A DNA stretch of 64,000 nt from an uncultured SAR86 cluster bacterium (GCA_902594545.1 CACJMO010000001.1:85112-149111), one strand, 5' to 3'. Counted from the stretch's first letter, positions 42,577 to 52,537 are shown. Translations and numbers: made by a program. Notes: a model not told the origin generated them from the sequence alone.

Positions 42577-43560
42577 ATGCAAATTGAAATAACCCGTTTT
42601 GTAGATGAACCTATAATCAAACCATATCATAACGAAGAAATAGGTTTTAACGTTCAGGGTCCCTCATTAATAAAAGTGCCCACTTGGGTTGAAAAGCCCT
42701 TAGGTAAATACTATCTTTACTTTGCTGACCACAAGGGCGATAGAATTAAAATGGCTTTTTCAGACAGTCTATCCGGACCATGGCAAATTCATAAAGGAGG
42801 AGTATTGAGCCTGGAAGATTCAAATTTTTTAACGGCCAAGCCAAAGGTTCCTAAAGATTTTGATCTAACTGCCCTTGAGCCAAGAGAAGTCGATGAGAGT
42901 CTGAGAAAATTTATTCCAAAAAAAATTGATGATTTAACAATTCCGCATATCGCTTCACCAGATGTTCACGTTGATGATCTAAACAATAGAGTATTAATGT
43001 ATTTTCATGGTCTTGATGAATTTGGCCTTCAAAAAACTAGAGTTGCCACTTCTTCTGATGGACTAAACTTTGTTGCAAAAGAGAAGATAGTAGGATGGCC
43101 GTATTTCAGAAAATTTTCATATAGAAATGAAGACTATGCCCTCTCAATGCCAGGTGTAATCTACAAAAGGAATGGAGATATTGAGGACTTTAAGATACTC
43201 AATCAGCTTATGGAAGAAAATACTCGCCATTCAGCTGTCATGGTAAGAAATGACTTTCTATTAGTTTTTTTTACAAGGAAAGGAGATTCACCAGAGAGAA
43301 TCCTTATGACAACTATTGATTTATCCAAACCCATTATGCTGTGGCGAACTAGCGAACCTGTTGAAGTTCTAAAACCAGAAAAAGAATGGGAAGGTGCCAA
43401 TTTACCTCTGTATAAATCAGTTGCGAGTGCGATAAATACTCCAGTTAATCAATTAAGAGATCCTGCGTTATTTATTGAAGGGGGTAAGAATTATCTTCTT
43501 TATTCAGTGAGGGGTGAAAATGGTATAGGAATTGTTGAATTTTCAATCAAGGAACCTTGA
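42577..43560 (+). CDS. Putative glycoside-hydrolase-like beta-propeller protein
   Basis: GPSLIKVPTWVEKPLGKYYLYFADHKGDRIKMAFSDSLSGPW is GH43-like. ORF track start 42346 lies inside antisense parE; ATG 42577 or in-frame TTG 42505 are more plausible. Confidence 0.6.
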   Translation: MQIEITRFVDEPIIKPYHNEEIGFNVQGPSLIKVPTWVEKPLGKYYLYFADHKGDRIKMAFSDSLSGPWQIHKGGVLSLEDSNFLTAKPKVPKDFDLTALEPREVDESLRKFIPKKIDDLTIPHIASPDVHVDDLNNRVLMYFHGLDEFGLQKTRVATSSDGLNFVAKEKIVGWPYFRKFSYRNEDYALSMPGVIYKRNGDIEDFKILNQLMEENTRHSAVMVRNDFLLVFFTRKGDSPERILMTTIDLSKPIMLWRTSEPVEVLKPEKEWEGANLPLYKSVASAINTPVNQLRDPALFIEGGKNYLLYSVRGENGIGIVEFSIKEP

Positions 43561-43666
43561 AAAATAGCTAATTAACAGTAATTTTTCAATATATTCACAA
43601 TATTTATATACATATATAGATTTAAATGATATTATACACGCGTTTTTAACCTAAATAGAAAAAATT

Positions 43667-43786
43667 GTGAAAAAAATAGAAAAAACGGCAAAAAAAGTAT
43701 CAGAAGTCATACTTCCTACGCTTTACTTGGCACCAATGTTTCTTGGTGCATATGGATTTGTGTCTTTTGTTCAGTGGGCTAGCTAA
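43667..43786 (+). CDS. Unannotated 39-aa single-TM protein, NapE/TorE-like
   Basis: GTG start; manual translation (M/V)KKIEKTAKKVSEVILPTLYLAPMFLGAYGFVSFVQWAS*; TATTAT -10-like box at 43630-43635; TAA stop interlocks with the convergent gene's stop. Confidence 0.55.
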   Translation: MKKIEKTAKKVSEVILPTLYLAPMFLGAYGFVSFVQWAS

Positions 43787-44223
43787 GACTCGGCTTGCTG
43801 TAACAATCCAATCAAATCACTAACTTTACGTCTTTGATGCATTGATCTCATCAGATCGAACGCACTACCGATAACCTTCAGTTCCCCATTTTCCTCCAAG
43901 GTTGCAACCGTTCTATTAAGTAAGTTTCTCAGTAGTTGATTATTTTTGTCTAATTGATCGATTGTAGTATCTCCGGTTACATAACCCTCAGAATGAAGAT
44001 CCTTTATATTGAACTTTCCTACTCTTTCAAGCCAATCGACAACATCTTTATTTTCTTTTTCTAAAGATGAAGCAGCATCATTGAATTTCATTGCTGAAAT
44101 TAAAACTAAAGCACCCCAAGACCCTAAACGAGATCTTTCATACTCATCTTCTATCAGAGGGCTGAATCTACCAATGATTTCTTGAGCTGCATTCAGAAGA
44201 GCTATATTTATTTCTGGTTTCAC
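43783..44223 (-). CDS. DUF6285 domain-containing protein
   Basis: LLNAAQEIIGRFSPLIEDEYERSRLGSWGALVLISA; immediately downstream of a phosphotransferase gene, the usual neighbour. Confidence 0.7.
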   Translation of the reverse strand: MKPEINIALLNAAQEIIGRFSPLIEDEYERSRLGSWGALVLISAMKFNDAASSLEKENKDVVDWLERVGKFNIKDLHSEGYVTGDTTIDQLDKNNQLLRNLLNRTVATLEENGELKVIGSAFDLMRSMHQRRKVSDLIGLLQQAES

Positions 44224-45224
44224 AGCTTAGCCTCCAAAAAGTCCAAGATAACTTCAAGGTGTATATCTCCAGGGATCCATGCAGAGAAAAGATTGATCGG
44301 ATCTATGTTTGTTCCTGTTTTAAATTCGTGTCCTGCTGAAATCCAGATTGCCATCCCTTTTACTGCAGCAAATATCTCCCACCAATCTAATTGATCTTGA
44401 TCAATTTGTATTTTGCTCGATTCTTCCCAGATTGTGAGAGCTTCTTCACGACTTATTAAATAAGCAGGCCTCTGCTTATCTTGCCAACTCCATATTGGGG
44501 ATAGTGCCCAAGCAAGATCTTCTAATGGATTTCCAATATGAGCCATCTCCCAATCCAATATTCCTGTTACTTTATTTTCTAGGTATAGGAAATTACCACT
44601 TCTATAATCTCCATGAACCAGGCATTGATGGTCATTTTCTTCAGGTGGATTTCTATACAAATATCTTATCCCTGCTTCTAAAATGGGCTCAATGCTAATT
44701 GAGTCATCACGAATAACCTTAACCCATTTATCTAACTCTTGTTTCCAATGGGGATCTTTAGATTCTGAAGAAAGGGATTCAAAAATCTTCTTATCTATTT
44801 GAGCGCTGGCAATTTGACCAAGAATATACCAAAACTGTTTACCTAGATCCTTTTCGTGGGGATGATAAACATCTGGAGTAAATGGACTGGCTGCTTCTCC
44901 TTTTAATTCCTTCATGAGCATAAAAGGTTTACCAAGTCGCTCCGAGGATTCATCCATATCTATCAGCTCTGGTACAGGAACTTGAGAGTTTTGAAATGCA
45001 GAATAAGCTAGGTATTCGGTCTTTTGTTCGGTTTCTATCAAAGAACTGTCCTGGGAAAGTCTTAGAACCAATTTTTCAATATTTCCTGAATCATCACTTA
45101 ACTTTATTTTATATGTCTCTCTGCTTGCTCCGCCAAATACTCTGTCTACAGTATCAACGGAGTAATTTTTGTTTGATAAGCTGCAGTAATAATCTTGAAA
45201 AAGAGATGCTAAGTTTTCAGACAT
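44220..45224 (-). CDS. Phosphotransferase family protein (APH/ACAD10-like kinase)
   Basis: CLVHGDYRSGNFLYLENKVTGILDWEMAHIGNPLEDLAW. Confidence 0.88.
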   Translation of the reverse strand: MSENLASLFQDYYCSLSNKNYSVDTVDRVFGGASRETYKIKLSDDSGNIEKLVLRLSQDSSLIETEQKTEYLAYSAFQNSQVPVPELIDMDESSERLGKPFMLMKELKGEAASPFTPDVYHPHEKDLGKQFWYILGQIASAQIDKKIFESLSSESKDPHWKQELDKWVKVIRDDSISIEPILEAGIRYLYRNPPEENDHQCLVHGDYRSGNFLYLENKVTGILDWEMAHIGNPLEDLAWALSPIWSWQDKQRPAYLISREEALTIWEESSKIQIDQDQLDWWEIFAAVKGMAIWISAGHEFKTGTNIDPINLFSAWIPGDIHLEVILDFLEAKL

Positions 45225-45227
45225 AAT

Positions 45228-46316
45228 TTAAACATCCAAAAGACTAGTAAATCCACTCGGGGAATGCGGTCCGAAAATTAACTGCTCCAAAACTCCTATA
45301 CCTTGTTGCGTGGAATCACCTTCCTGAATATTGAAATCACAGATAGCTTGAATATGAAGAAAAGGAGGATCATGCGGATCCTCCTTAAGATCATAAGTGT
45401 CATATTGAGATTGGTTTTCCCCTCTAAACTGGCCGTGACCCCATTCAGGATGCATGTAACCTAATCCACACATATAGATGTGGTATTTAGGAATTAATGA
45501 CCAACTTAATTTTGTGCCATCAGTTTTAAAAGCAGAAAATTCAGCTTTTGAAATTCTTCTTGAATTATTTTTATACTCGATCATCTTAGTTAGACTATCT
45601 AATTTGATACTTCCTTCTTTTCCTTGTTTTACGCAGTGACTGTGAGTTGCTCTACCTTCTTCATTATCTACAAAATAAAGATGAGATGAAAAATCATTAA
45701 AATTGGCAGGAGCCCATAACCAATAAAATTGGGGCAGCTTATCAGAGGGCATCATTTGGGTATCTGCTGCACCAACAGGTCTTATACCCCAAGATCTATC
45801 TCGCGTGCCGAGAAAATTACCATCGGAAAGATTAAAAAATTTATCTTTAAACTTGATATGTCCATCCCAATTGCCGTGTTGTGTCATACGAGTAGAGTCC
45901 ATAGTAACCCTAGGACCATTCTTCAAAGTCATCCTAGGTTCTTCCATAGGTTCAAATCGACCTGTGAAAACAATGTCGACATCTATTTCCTTTTCTGGAT
46001 CATTTAAGTTGATGTTGAGTTCTTTCAGGGGTTGAACAATCTCGATCTTAAAGGAGCCAACAGTTGTTTCCATTCTCTCCTGATGAAGAAGGTCTGAGTA
46101 ACGAAAGTTATGTTGTATACCTTCGTAAACAAGTACAAAACTTGCATCTTTAATATTCAAATTGGGGTAAACACAAAAGGCTGCACCAAAAAAGATGCTC
46201 GCATCCTCGTTATACCCATTGAAAAAATATCGGTCGTAAAAATTTCTTTCAGTTCCTACTTCTGCTACCGGAGTAGGAAGTTGATGGATTGGAAAATCGT
46301 CGCCTTTAGAAATCAT
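45228..46316 (-). CDS. Hypothetical protein, CrtC/lipocalin-like (DUF7064-like) fold suspected
   Basis: 362 aa ORF in the P450/phosphotransferase cluster; GTRDRSWGIRPVG and FYWLWAPANFND motifs. Confidence 0.6.
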   Translation of the reverse strand: MISKGDDFPIHQLPTPVAEVGTERNFYDRYFFNGYNEDASIFFGAAFCVYPNLNIKDASFVLVYEGIQHNFRYSDLLHQERMETTVGSFKIEIVQPLKELNINLNDPEKEIDVDIVFTGRFEPMEEPRMTLKNGPRVTMDSTRMTQHGNWDGHIKFKDKFFNLSDGNFLGTRDRSWGIRPVGAADTQMMPSDKLPQFYWLWAPANFNDFSSHLYFVDNEEGRATHSHCVKQGKEGSIKLDSLTKMIEYKNNSRRISKAEFSAFKTDGTKLSWSLIPKYHIYMCGLGYMHPEWGHGQFRGENQSQYDTYDLKEDPHDPPFLHIQAICDFNIQEGDSTQQGIGVLEQLIFGPHSPSGFTSLLDV

Positions 46317-47555
46317 TTATAAGCGGACCTTTAATTCAGATATTCCAGCTAAGAAATTGGAAGGGATTCTGACAGGTTCGGCAACTGAGTGAATATTTGG
46401 AAAACGCTCTAATAGTTCCTCGAATAGGATTCTAATTTGCATATGCCCCAACCTATTACCAAGACATAGATGTTCTCCAGCTCCAAAAGCTAAATGTTTT
46501 TTAGCATTTTCTCGGTCCACTCTGAATAAATGTCCTTCAGAAAAAATATCTTCATCTCTGTTTGCGGAACCGTACCACATGATTACCTTATCCCCTGCTT
46601 TAATGTCTTGACCTCTAATATTTGTATCTCGTGTAGCTGTTCTTCTGAAGTAAATAACTGAAGTTACCCATCTCAACATTTCGTCAGTAGCATTGGCAAT
46701 CAAAGATGGATCTTTTAGAAGCTTTTCCCTCTCTTCAGGATTCTCTGTCAAAGCCATCAAGCCACCTGTTAAGGTATTTCGAGTGGTTTCATTGCCGGCT
46801 ATAACCATCAGAAGAAAGAAGCCATCCAGTAGCTCTGGAGGAAGCTCCCCTCCTTCAATCTTTGTATTGGCAACAACACTCATCAAGTCATCCGTAGGAT
46901 TTTTTCTTCGCTCTTCTATCATGTCTCTACCCATCTTGAATAGCTCCATGTAATTAACCCAAATCTGAAAAGAATTATTAGGATCTTGTTGAATAGAAGC
47001 ATCAGTAAGATTATTAACTAAATCTCTTATTTTAGGCCTATCAGATTCAGGTATACCCATCATTTCACATAGCACCCACAAAGGTAATTGCTCAGAAATC
47101 TCAGTAACAAAATTGAATTCTCCTTTATCTTCTACATTCTCAAGAAGCTCTCGTATCTTAAGCCTCATATCATTCTCAAGGCTTCTTATTGCTTTTGGAG
47201 TAAAACTAGGCGCAACCATCTTTCTGTAGATTTGATGATCTGGAGGATCCATGCCTATCATGTTGCCTACTATGGCAGCAACTGCTGCAGGATCTACTAC
47301 TTCCGGATCTCCCATAGACATTAAGTGACCTCCAACAGCTGACGAAAAAGTCATAGGGTCTTTAGAAACCTTGATTATGTCTTCGTGCTTAGTTAGGGCC
47401 CAAAAACCAGGTTCAAAATCTAGACTCTCTTCGTGCCAATATACTGGTGCTTCTTTTCTTAAACGCTCGAATAACTCAAACGGTTGTCCATCAATAAACG
47501 TCTCCCACTTATCTAACTCGCAGATTTGGCCGATGTCATAAATGGGTTTCGTCAT
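46317..47555 (-). CDS. Cytochrome P450
   Basis: GNETTRNTLTGG I-helix motif and heme-Cys loop HLAFGAGEHLCLGNRLG. Confidence 0.95.
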   Translation of the reverse strand: MTKPIYDIGQICELDKWETFIDGQPFELFERLRKEAPVYWHEESLDFEPGFWALTKHEDIIKVSKDPMTFSSAVGGHLMSMGDPEVVDPAAVAAIVGNMIGMDPPDHQIYRKMVAPSFTPKAIRSLENDMRLKIRELLENVEDKGEFNFVTEISEQLPLWVLCEMMGIPESDRPKIRDLVNNLTDASIQQDPNNSFQIWVNYMELFKMGRDMIEERRKNPTDDLMSVVANTKIEGGELPPELLDGFFLLMVIAGNETTRNTLTGGLMALTENPEEREKLLKDPSLIANATDEMLRWVTSVIYFRRTATRDTNIRGQDIKAGDKVIMWYGSANRDEDIFSEGHLFRVDRENAKKHLAFGAGEHLCLGNRLGHMQIRILFEELLERFPNIHSVAEPVRIPSNFLAGISELKVRL

Positions 47556-47558
47556 TTT

Positions 47559-48041
47559 TTACAATTGCTGAAGTATTGTCTCGGCCGAACTTACATCTAG
47601 GCCTGGTCCTTGCTCAACATTCAAAGAAGAAACAACTCCATCATCTATAATCATTGCATATCTCTGAGATCTTGTACCTAAACCAAAGCCACTTCCATCC
47701 ATTTCTAATCCAATTGCTGCTGTGAATTCTCCATTTCCATCAGAAAGCATTAGAACGTCTTGTCCTACATTCCTATCTTCACCCCATGCTTTCATAACAA
47801 ATGGATCATTTACTGATACACAAGCCACTATATCGACACCCTTTTCTTTTATTTCTGCATTTTTTTCTATGAAGCCTGGCAGATGCTGAGCACTGCAAGT
47901 TGGAGTAAAAGCTCCAGGAACTGCGAAAAGTACTACTTTCTTTCCAGCGGAAATTTCATTTAAAGATACGGGCTTTGGACCTTCCTCAGTCATAGTAGTT
48001 AAATTAACTGAAGGTAAAGTGTCACCAACTTGAATAGTCAT
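47559..48041 (-). CDS. Peroxiredoxin, Prx5/hybrid type
   Basis: FAVPGAFTPTCSAQHLPGF; SD AGGAGA before the internal ATG at 48041. Confidence 0.92.
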   Translation of the reverse strand: MTIQVGDTLPSVNLTTMTEEGPKPVSLNEISAGKKVVLFAVPGAFTPTCSAQHLPGFIEKNAEIKEKGVDIVACVSVNDPFVMKAWGEDRNVGQDVLMLSDGNGEFTAAIGLEMDGSGFGLGTRSQRYAMIIDDGVVSSLNVEQGPGLDVSSAETILQQL

Positions 48042-48103
48042 TTTTTCTCCTAAAATTAAAATTACCATTATAGGCCAAGAATTAATTTTGTTGCGAGTCA
48101 AAG

Positions 48104-48129
48104 AGGTGTTATACTAGAGTAATACACCT
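48104..48129. repeat. 26-bp quasi-palindrome (operator candidate)
   Basis: AGGTGTTATACT-AG-AGTAATACACCT; 12-bp arms, 2 mismatches. Confidence 0.55.
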
Positions 48130-48145
48130 AATCAAAAATTATTTT

Positions 48146-49480
48146 ATGTATTTATTCAAAGAAATTTCTATCATTTTGAGCTTATCGCTAATGATGACTG
48201 CTACTTCTCTTAGAAGTGAAAACCTCGCGGAGGTATATGAACTAGCATTGAAAAATGATCCTCTTCTTAAAGCTGCTGAAGCTACCTACAGAGCGGGGAA
48301 AGAAAATAAAGCTCAAGGAATTGCTGGGTTACTTCCATCTTTGACTGTTTCGGGTACAACTACATGGAATGAATACAGAGTAGAAGAACAACTTATAGAC
48401 CAATATAACTCAAATGCTTATTTGGCAAACCTAAATCAGCCAATCTTTAGACTAGATAAATGGTTCCAATTCGAAAGAGGAAATGCGCTATCAGAAGCAG
48501 CTGCAGCTGAATTCGCTTATCAACAACAAGAAACAATGATTAGAGTAGCTTCTGCTTACTTCAATGTCCTCAATTCAATTGATAGTCTTAATGCTGCAAG
48601 AGCAGAAGAAAAGGCTATAGGAAGACAAAAGGATCTTGCTAAAAAGAGATTTGATGTTGGACTTGCTGCGATAACTGAAGTGCAAGAGACACAAGCAGCT
48701 TACGATCTTACAGTTGTATCTAGAATAGCTAGAGAATCTCAACTGGATACTGCACAGGAAACACTCACATCTATTGTTGGGAGAGATATCAAGCTTCTGT
48801 CACCTCTTAAAGATGATTTTATTATTACATCACCTGATCCTATTGATAGAGAAAGCTGGGTCACTCTTGGACTAAGAAACAATTATCAATTAAAAGCAGC
48901 TAAATTACAGAGAGATGCTGCTCAGGCTACCGCTAGAGCTTCTGCATCTAATCACTTACCACAAGTTGACCTGGTCGGAAGAGTCACGCAAAGCACTTCC
49001 AAACAAGGTAAGTTTGGAGGATTTATACAAAACCCTCTTTTTGGAGTGGAGCAAGATACAAGACAATACTCTATACAATTTAGCTTACCTCTTTTCGCCG
49101 GAGGAGCTATCAGCTCAGCTAGAAGACAAGCTTATGCAAACTACGACAGATCTAAAGAACAAGCCATTTATACTGAAAGATCAACCATCAGAGATGTAAG
49201 ATCTAACCATTTTGGTGTGCAAACACAGGTAGCAAATGTCACAGCTAGAAAACAGGCTCTCGCTTCTGCTGAGTCTGCCTTAGAAGCCACTCAAATTGGT
49301 TACGAAGTTGGTACTAGAAATACTGTTGATTTATTGGATGCACAAAAGAGATTGTTTCAGGCACAAAGAGATTATGCTAGCTCAAGATATGAATACATTA
49401 TTTCTATGTTGCGTCTCAAGGCTTCTGTAGGTTTACTCAGCCCTGATGACCTATTCAATATCAGCAGTCAGATGAATTAA
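48146..49480 (+). CDS. tolC: TolC family outer membrane efflux protein
   Basis: NLAEVYELALKNDPLLKAAEATYRAGKENKAQGIAGLLPSL...VGTRNTVDLLDAQKRLFQAQRDYASSRYEYI. Confidence 0.9.
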   Translation: MYLFKEISIILSLSLMMTATSLRSENLAEVYELALKNDPLLKAAEATYRAGKENKAQGIAGLLPSLTVSGTTTWNEYRVEEQLIDQYNSNAYLANLNQPIFRLDKWFQFERGNALSEAAAAEFAYQQQETMIRVASAYFNVLNSIDSLNAARAEEKAIGRQKDLAKKRFDVGLAAITEVQETQAAYDLTVVSRIARESQLDTAQETLTSIVGRDIKLLSPLKDDFIITSPDPIDRESWVTLGLRNNYQLKAAKLQRDAAQATARASASNHLPQVDLVGRVTQSTSKQGKFGGFIQNPLFGVEQDTRQYSIQFSLPLFAGGAISSARRQAYANYDRSKEQAIYTERSTIRDVRSNHFGVQTQVANVTARKQALASAESALEATQIGYEVGTRNTVDLLDAQKRLFQAQRDYASSRYEYIISMLRLKASVGLLSPDDLFNISSQMN

Positions 49481-49485
49481 AGCCT

Positions 49486-50586
49486 ATGAGGTTGATTACA
49501 AGAACTCTTTTTCTGTTATCAATACTCTCCTTAAGTTTATTTATTAAATCTTTTGAGATCAGAGAGGGTGTCTTGAGAACACCTGAAGATAGATTTCAAA
49601 ATCTTGAAGGATATTCTTTCGAAGCTAACTATATGATGATCGATGGTCTGAGGATTCATTACCTTGACGAAGGACCCAAAGATGCAGAGCCAATAGTGCT
49701 TTTCCATGGAGAACCCACTTGGAGTTATTTATTCAGAAAAATGATTCCTGTTTTCAAAGAAGCTGGATACAGAGTAGTTGTACCCGATATGGTTGGATTC
49801 GGAAAGTCTGACAAATTCGAATCTAAATATGATTATAGTTACGAACATCATATAGAGGTTATGAAAGAACTGGTTGAAAGGCTTGATCTTAAAAATGCAA
49901 CTCACTTCGGTCAGGATTGGGGAGGCTTAGTCGGTCTAAGGGTTGTTGCCGAGATGCCTGATAGATTTCAACAAATTATTGTTTCAAATACAGGCATGGT
50001 TGCTGGGAAAGGAGCTGCAGCCTGGATAACAAGACGCATGGTGGAACTGGCCGTTTGGTGGAATGGGCCAATTACTTTTGAAGAGCTCAAGACAGCCGCT
50101 AAAGATGCGCTCAATTCCGAAAACTCTTCTACTAGTGATGGTGTTTCAATGTTCACTAAGTGGATAGCCCACTCCTATTATTCAGAAGACATGGACATTG
50201 TAGGTATTATTGAAACTTTTGGCAGACTAGAGCTTTCGGATGGAGAAAAAAGAGCTTATGAGGCGCCTTACCCAAGTGGAAAATATAAGGCTGGAGCTCA
50301 TGTCTGGCCCTATCTAATTCCTACTCAACTGAAGGAAAATGAGAAGTACTGGCAAGAAGTCTATGAAAAATGGGATAAACCTTTTCTTGTTGCTTTTGGC
50401 GGAGAAGAAAGAATTACAATAAGAATGAAAGATGACTTTGTAAACCGGATCCCTAATCCAACAATCATAACTCTGGGTGGGGCTGGGCATTTTGTCCAAG
50501 AGGAAGTTGGACCGGAATTGGCGCAAATCATTATTGATTTTATAGAAGGTAAAGAAGTAAACGACTTATTGGCTTCACAAAATTAG
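49486..50586 (+). CDS. Haloalkane dehalogenase-like alpha/beta hydrolase with N-terminal signal sequence
   Basis: LRTPEDRFQNLEGYSFEANY...HYLDEGPKDAEPIVLFHGEPTWSYLFRKMIPVFKEAGYRVV...FGQDWGGLVGLR...GGAGHFVQEE; strongly DhlA/HLD-I like. Confidence 0.87.
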   Translation: MRLITRTLFLLSILSLSLFIKSFEIREGVLRTPEDRFQNLEGYSFEANYMMIDGLRIHYLDEGPKDAEPIVLFHGEPTWSYLFRKMIPVFKEAGYRVVVPDMVGFGKSDKFESKYDYSYEHHIEVMKELVERLDLKNATHFGQDWGGLVGLRVVAEMPDRFQQIIVSNTGMVAGKGAAAWITRRMVELAVWWNGPITFEELKTAAKDALNSENSSTSDGVSMFTKWIAHSYYSEDMDIVGIIETFGRLELSDGEKRAYEAPYPSGKYKAGAHVWPYLIPTQLKENEKYWQEVYEKWDKPFLVAFGGEERITIRMKDDFVNRIPNPTIITLGGAGHFVQEEVGPELAQIIIDFIEGKEVNDLLASQN

Positions 50587-50596
50587 ACTCCCTACT

Positions 50597-51415
50597 ATGC
50601 CTGAACTACCAGAAGTAGAGACAACATTACGCGGAATAGAATCCCACATTATCAATAAAACAATTACTTCTTTTGTTGTAAGAAATCCTTCATTGAGATG
50701 GCCTGTACCAGTCAAGAAAATAAAAAAGGAATTAGAGAATAAAAAAATAGATCGAATCTACAGAAGAGGTAAATATCTCCTACTTGAGAGTCATGGACAG
50801 TACCTGATAATTCATCTTGGTATGTCTGGAAGTTTAAGAATTACTGACGCTAATGAATTAAAAAAACATGATCATATTGATATAAGTTTCAAAGACGGAA
50901 CCATCTTGAGGTACCACGATCCAAGAAGGTTTGGCTGTTTCTTATGGACCGATAATCCTGAAGAACATTTCTTATTAAAAAATTTAGGCCCAGAACCGCT
51001 AGGCAATTCATTTAATGGCGATCACCTTTTTAAACTTTCGAGAAAAAGAAAAGTTCCAGTGAAAAATTTTATTATGGACTCAAAAATTGTTGTGGGAGTT
51101 GGAAATATTTATGCAAGCGAGGCGCTGTATGCTTCAGGCATAAATCCCTATTCTCAGTCAGGCAAGGTAACTAAGAAAAAGTATGAAGAGCTGGCAATAG
51201 AAATTATAAAAGTCTTAAGGCAATCCATCGAACTAGGGGGAACTACCCTAAGGGATTTTGTTAGTGGTGATAGTTCACCGGGTTACTTTAAGCAAAGTCT
51301 GATGGTCTATGGCCGAGGAGGAGAAGAATGTTTTAAGTGCGGTACCTTAATTAAAAGTAGAAGAATAGGACAGAGGGCAAGTGCCTACTGTCCAAAGTGT
51401 CAAACTAGGTTTTAA
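50597..51415 (+). CDS. mutM: Formamidopyrimidine-DNA glycosylase
   Basis: [14 protein letters not shown]-terminus and C-terminal zinc finger [25 protein letters not shown]. Confidence 0.97.
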   Translation: MPELPEVETTLRGIESHIINKTITSFVVRNPSLRWPVPVKKIKKELENKKIDRIYRRGKYLLLESHGQYLIIHLGMSGSLRITDANELKKHDHIDISFKDGTILRYHDPRRFGCFLWTDNPEEHFLLKNLGPEPLGNSFNGDHLFKLSRKRKVPVKNFIMDSKIVVGVGNIYASEALYASGINPYSQSGKVTKKKYEELAIEIIKVLRQSIELGGTTLRDFVSGDSSPGYFKQSLMVYGRGGEECFKCGTLIKSRRIGQRASAYCPKCQTRF

Positions 51416-51884
51416 ACCTATTCTCTAGGGCTTCCTTCACTATAGGGTCAACAAAAGAATCAATTTTGCCTCCCATGGATGCAATCTCTCTAACAAGAGT
51501 TGAGGATAAAAAAGAAAACTTAGCCTTTGGTGTTAGGAAAATACTTTCTAAGTCAGGTGACATAGCCCTGTTCATATTTGCTAACTGAAATTCATACTCA
51601 AAGTCTGAGACAGCCCTAAGGCCTCTTATCAAAATATTTGAATTTTGCTCTTTTGCTAAATCTACAACCAAGCCGGTAAAGCCGATTGCCTTTACTCTAT
51701 CATTGCCTTTGAAGATTTTTTCGACATGCTCGATCCTTTCCTCAAGAGTGAATATGGGCTTTTTTGAAGCGCTTGTAGCTATTGCAATTGTCACCTCATC
51801 AAAGAGATGAAGTGCTCTTTCAATAATATCAATATGACCAAGTGTGATTGGGTCAAAGGTTCCAGGGTATAAAGCTTTAGCCAT
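51405..51884 (-). CDS. coaD: Phosphopantetheine adenylyltransferase
   Basis: [22 protein letters not shown]...[20 protein letters not shown]. Confidence 0.97.
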   Translation of the reverse strand: MAKALYPGTFDPITLGHIDIIERALHLFDEVTIAIATSASKKPIFTLEERIEHVEKIFKGNDRVKAIGFTGLVVDLAKEQNSNILIRGLRAVSDFEYEFQLANMNRAMSPDLESIFLTPKAKFSFLSSTLVREIASMGGKIDSFVDPIVKEALENRFKT

Positions 51885-51955
51885 AATCTACTCCAATTTA
51901 TGCCTCATTCTCTCATATTTTTCTGAGCTTTATACTAAATCTCAATAAACTAGGT

Positions 51956-52537
51956 CTAAGCTACTTCCTGTGACTTATATTCTTTTATCCAGGTTCTTAG
52001 GCCAAAAAAAATAATTATTAAATAAATGCAAAACAATAAAGCCGTTAGATAAAGCTCTCGATTGAGAAAGAGCATCACCGAAATAGCATCGATAAAAAAC
52101 CAATATATCCAATTCTCTAGGATTTTTTTTGCAACCATATAAGTCGCTACAAGCGCTCCGAAAGTTGTAAGAGAGTCAAGAAATGGAAGAGCGGCTTGCG
52201 TGTAAGTTCCAAGAAACATTCCAAATAATAGTGAAAAGCCAAGAATCGAAGAGACTACCAGAAAATGTTTTTTAAAAGTCCATGTAGTTATAAGCAAGCT
52301 CTTGTCGTCTTCAGCCTTAATGTTCCATTGTAGCCATCCGTAGAATCCCATAAGGATGTAAAATATCTGAAGCATTGACTCCATATACAAATTTGCTTGA
52401 AACATTAAGAATAAATATATGGTTGAGCTTATTATTCCAGCAATCCAACATCGAATATCTTGTTTCACAGCCAAGAGCAAATATCCAACAGCCAAGAAGA
52501 CTGCAATAGCTTCAAAGATAAATAAATAATTATTCAA
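51956..52537 (-). CDS. pnuT: PnuC-family transporter, probable thiamine/precursor transporter PnuT
   Basis: Multi-TM PnuC-like protein (YFLLMFQANLYMESMLQIFYILMGFYGWLQW); overlaps the 3' end of a TonB receptor gene preceded by a TPP riboswitch. Confidence 0.82.
   Translation of the reverse strand: MNNYLFIFEAIAVFLAVGYLLLAVKQDIRCWIAGIISSTIYLFLMFQANLYMESMLQIFYILMGFYGWLQWNIKAEDDKSLLITTWTFKKHFLVVSSILGFSLLFGMFLGTYTQAALPFLDSLTTFGALVATYMVAKKILENWIYWFFIDAISVMLFLNRELYLTALLFCIYLIIIFFGLRTWIKEYKSQEVA

Noticed and set aside
45951-45967. ggttcaaatcgacct resembling a tRNA T-loop
   Set aside because: Inside a coding gene; no acceptor stem or anticodon arm around it.
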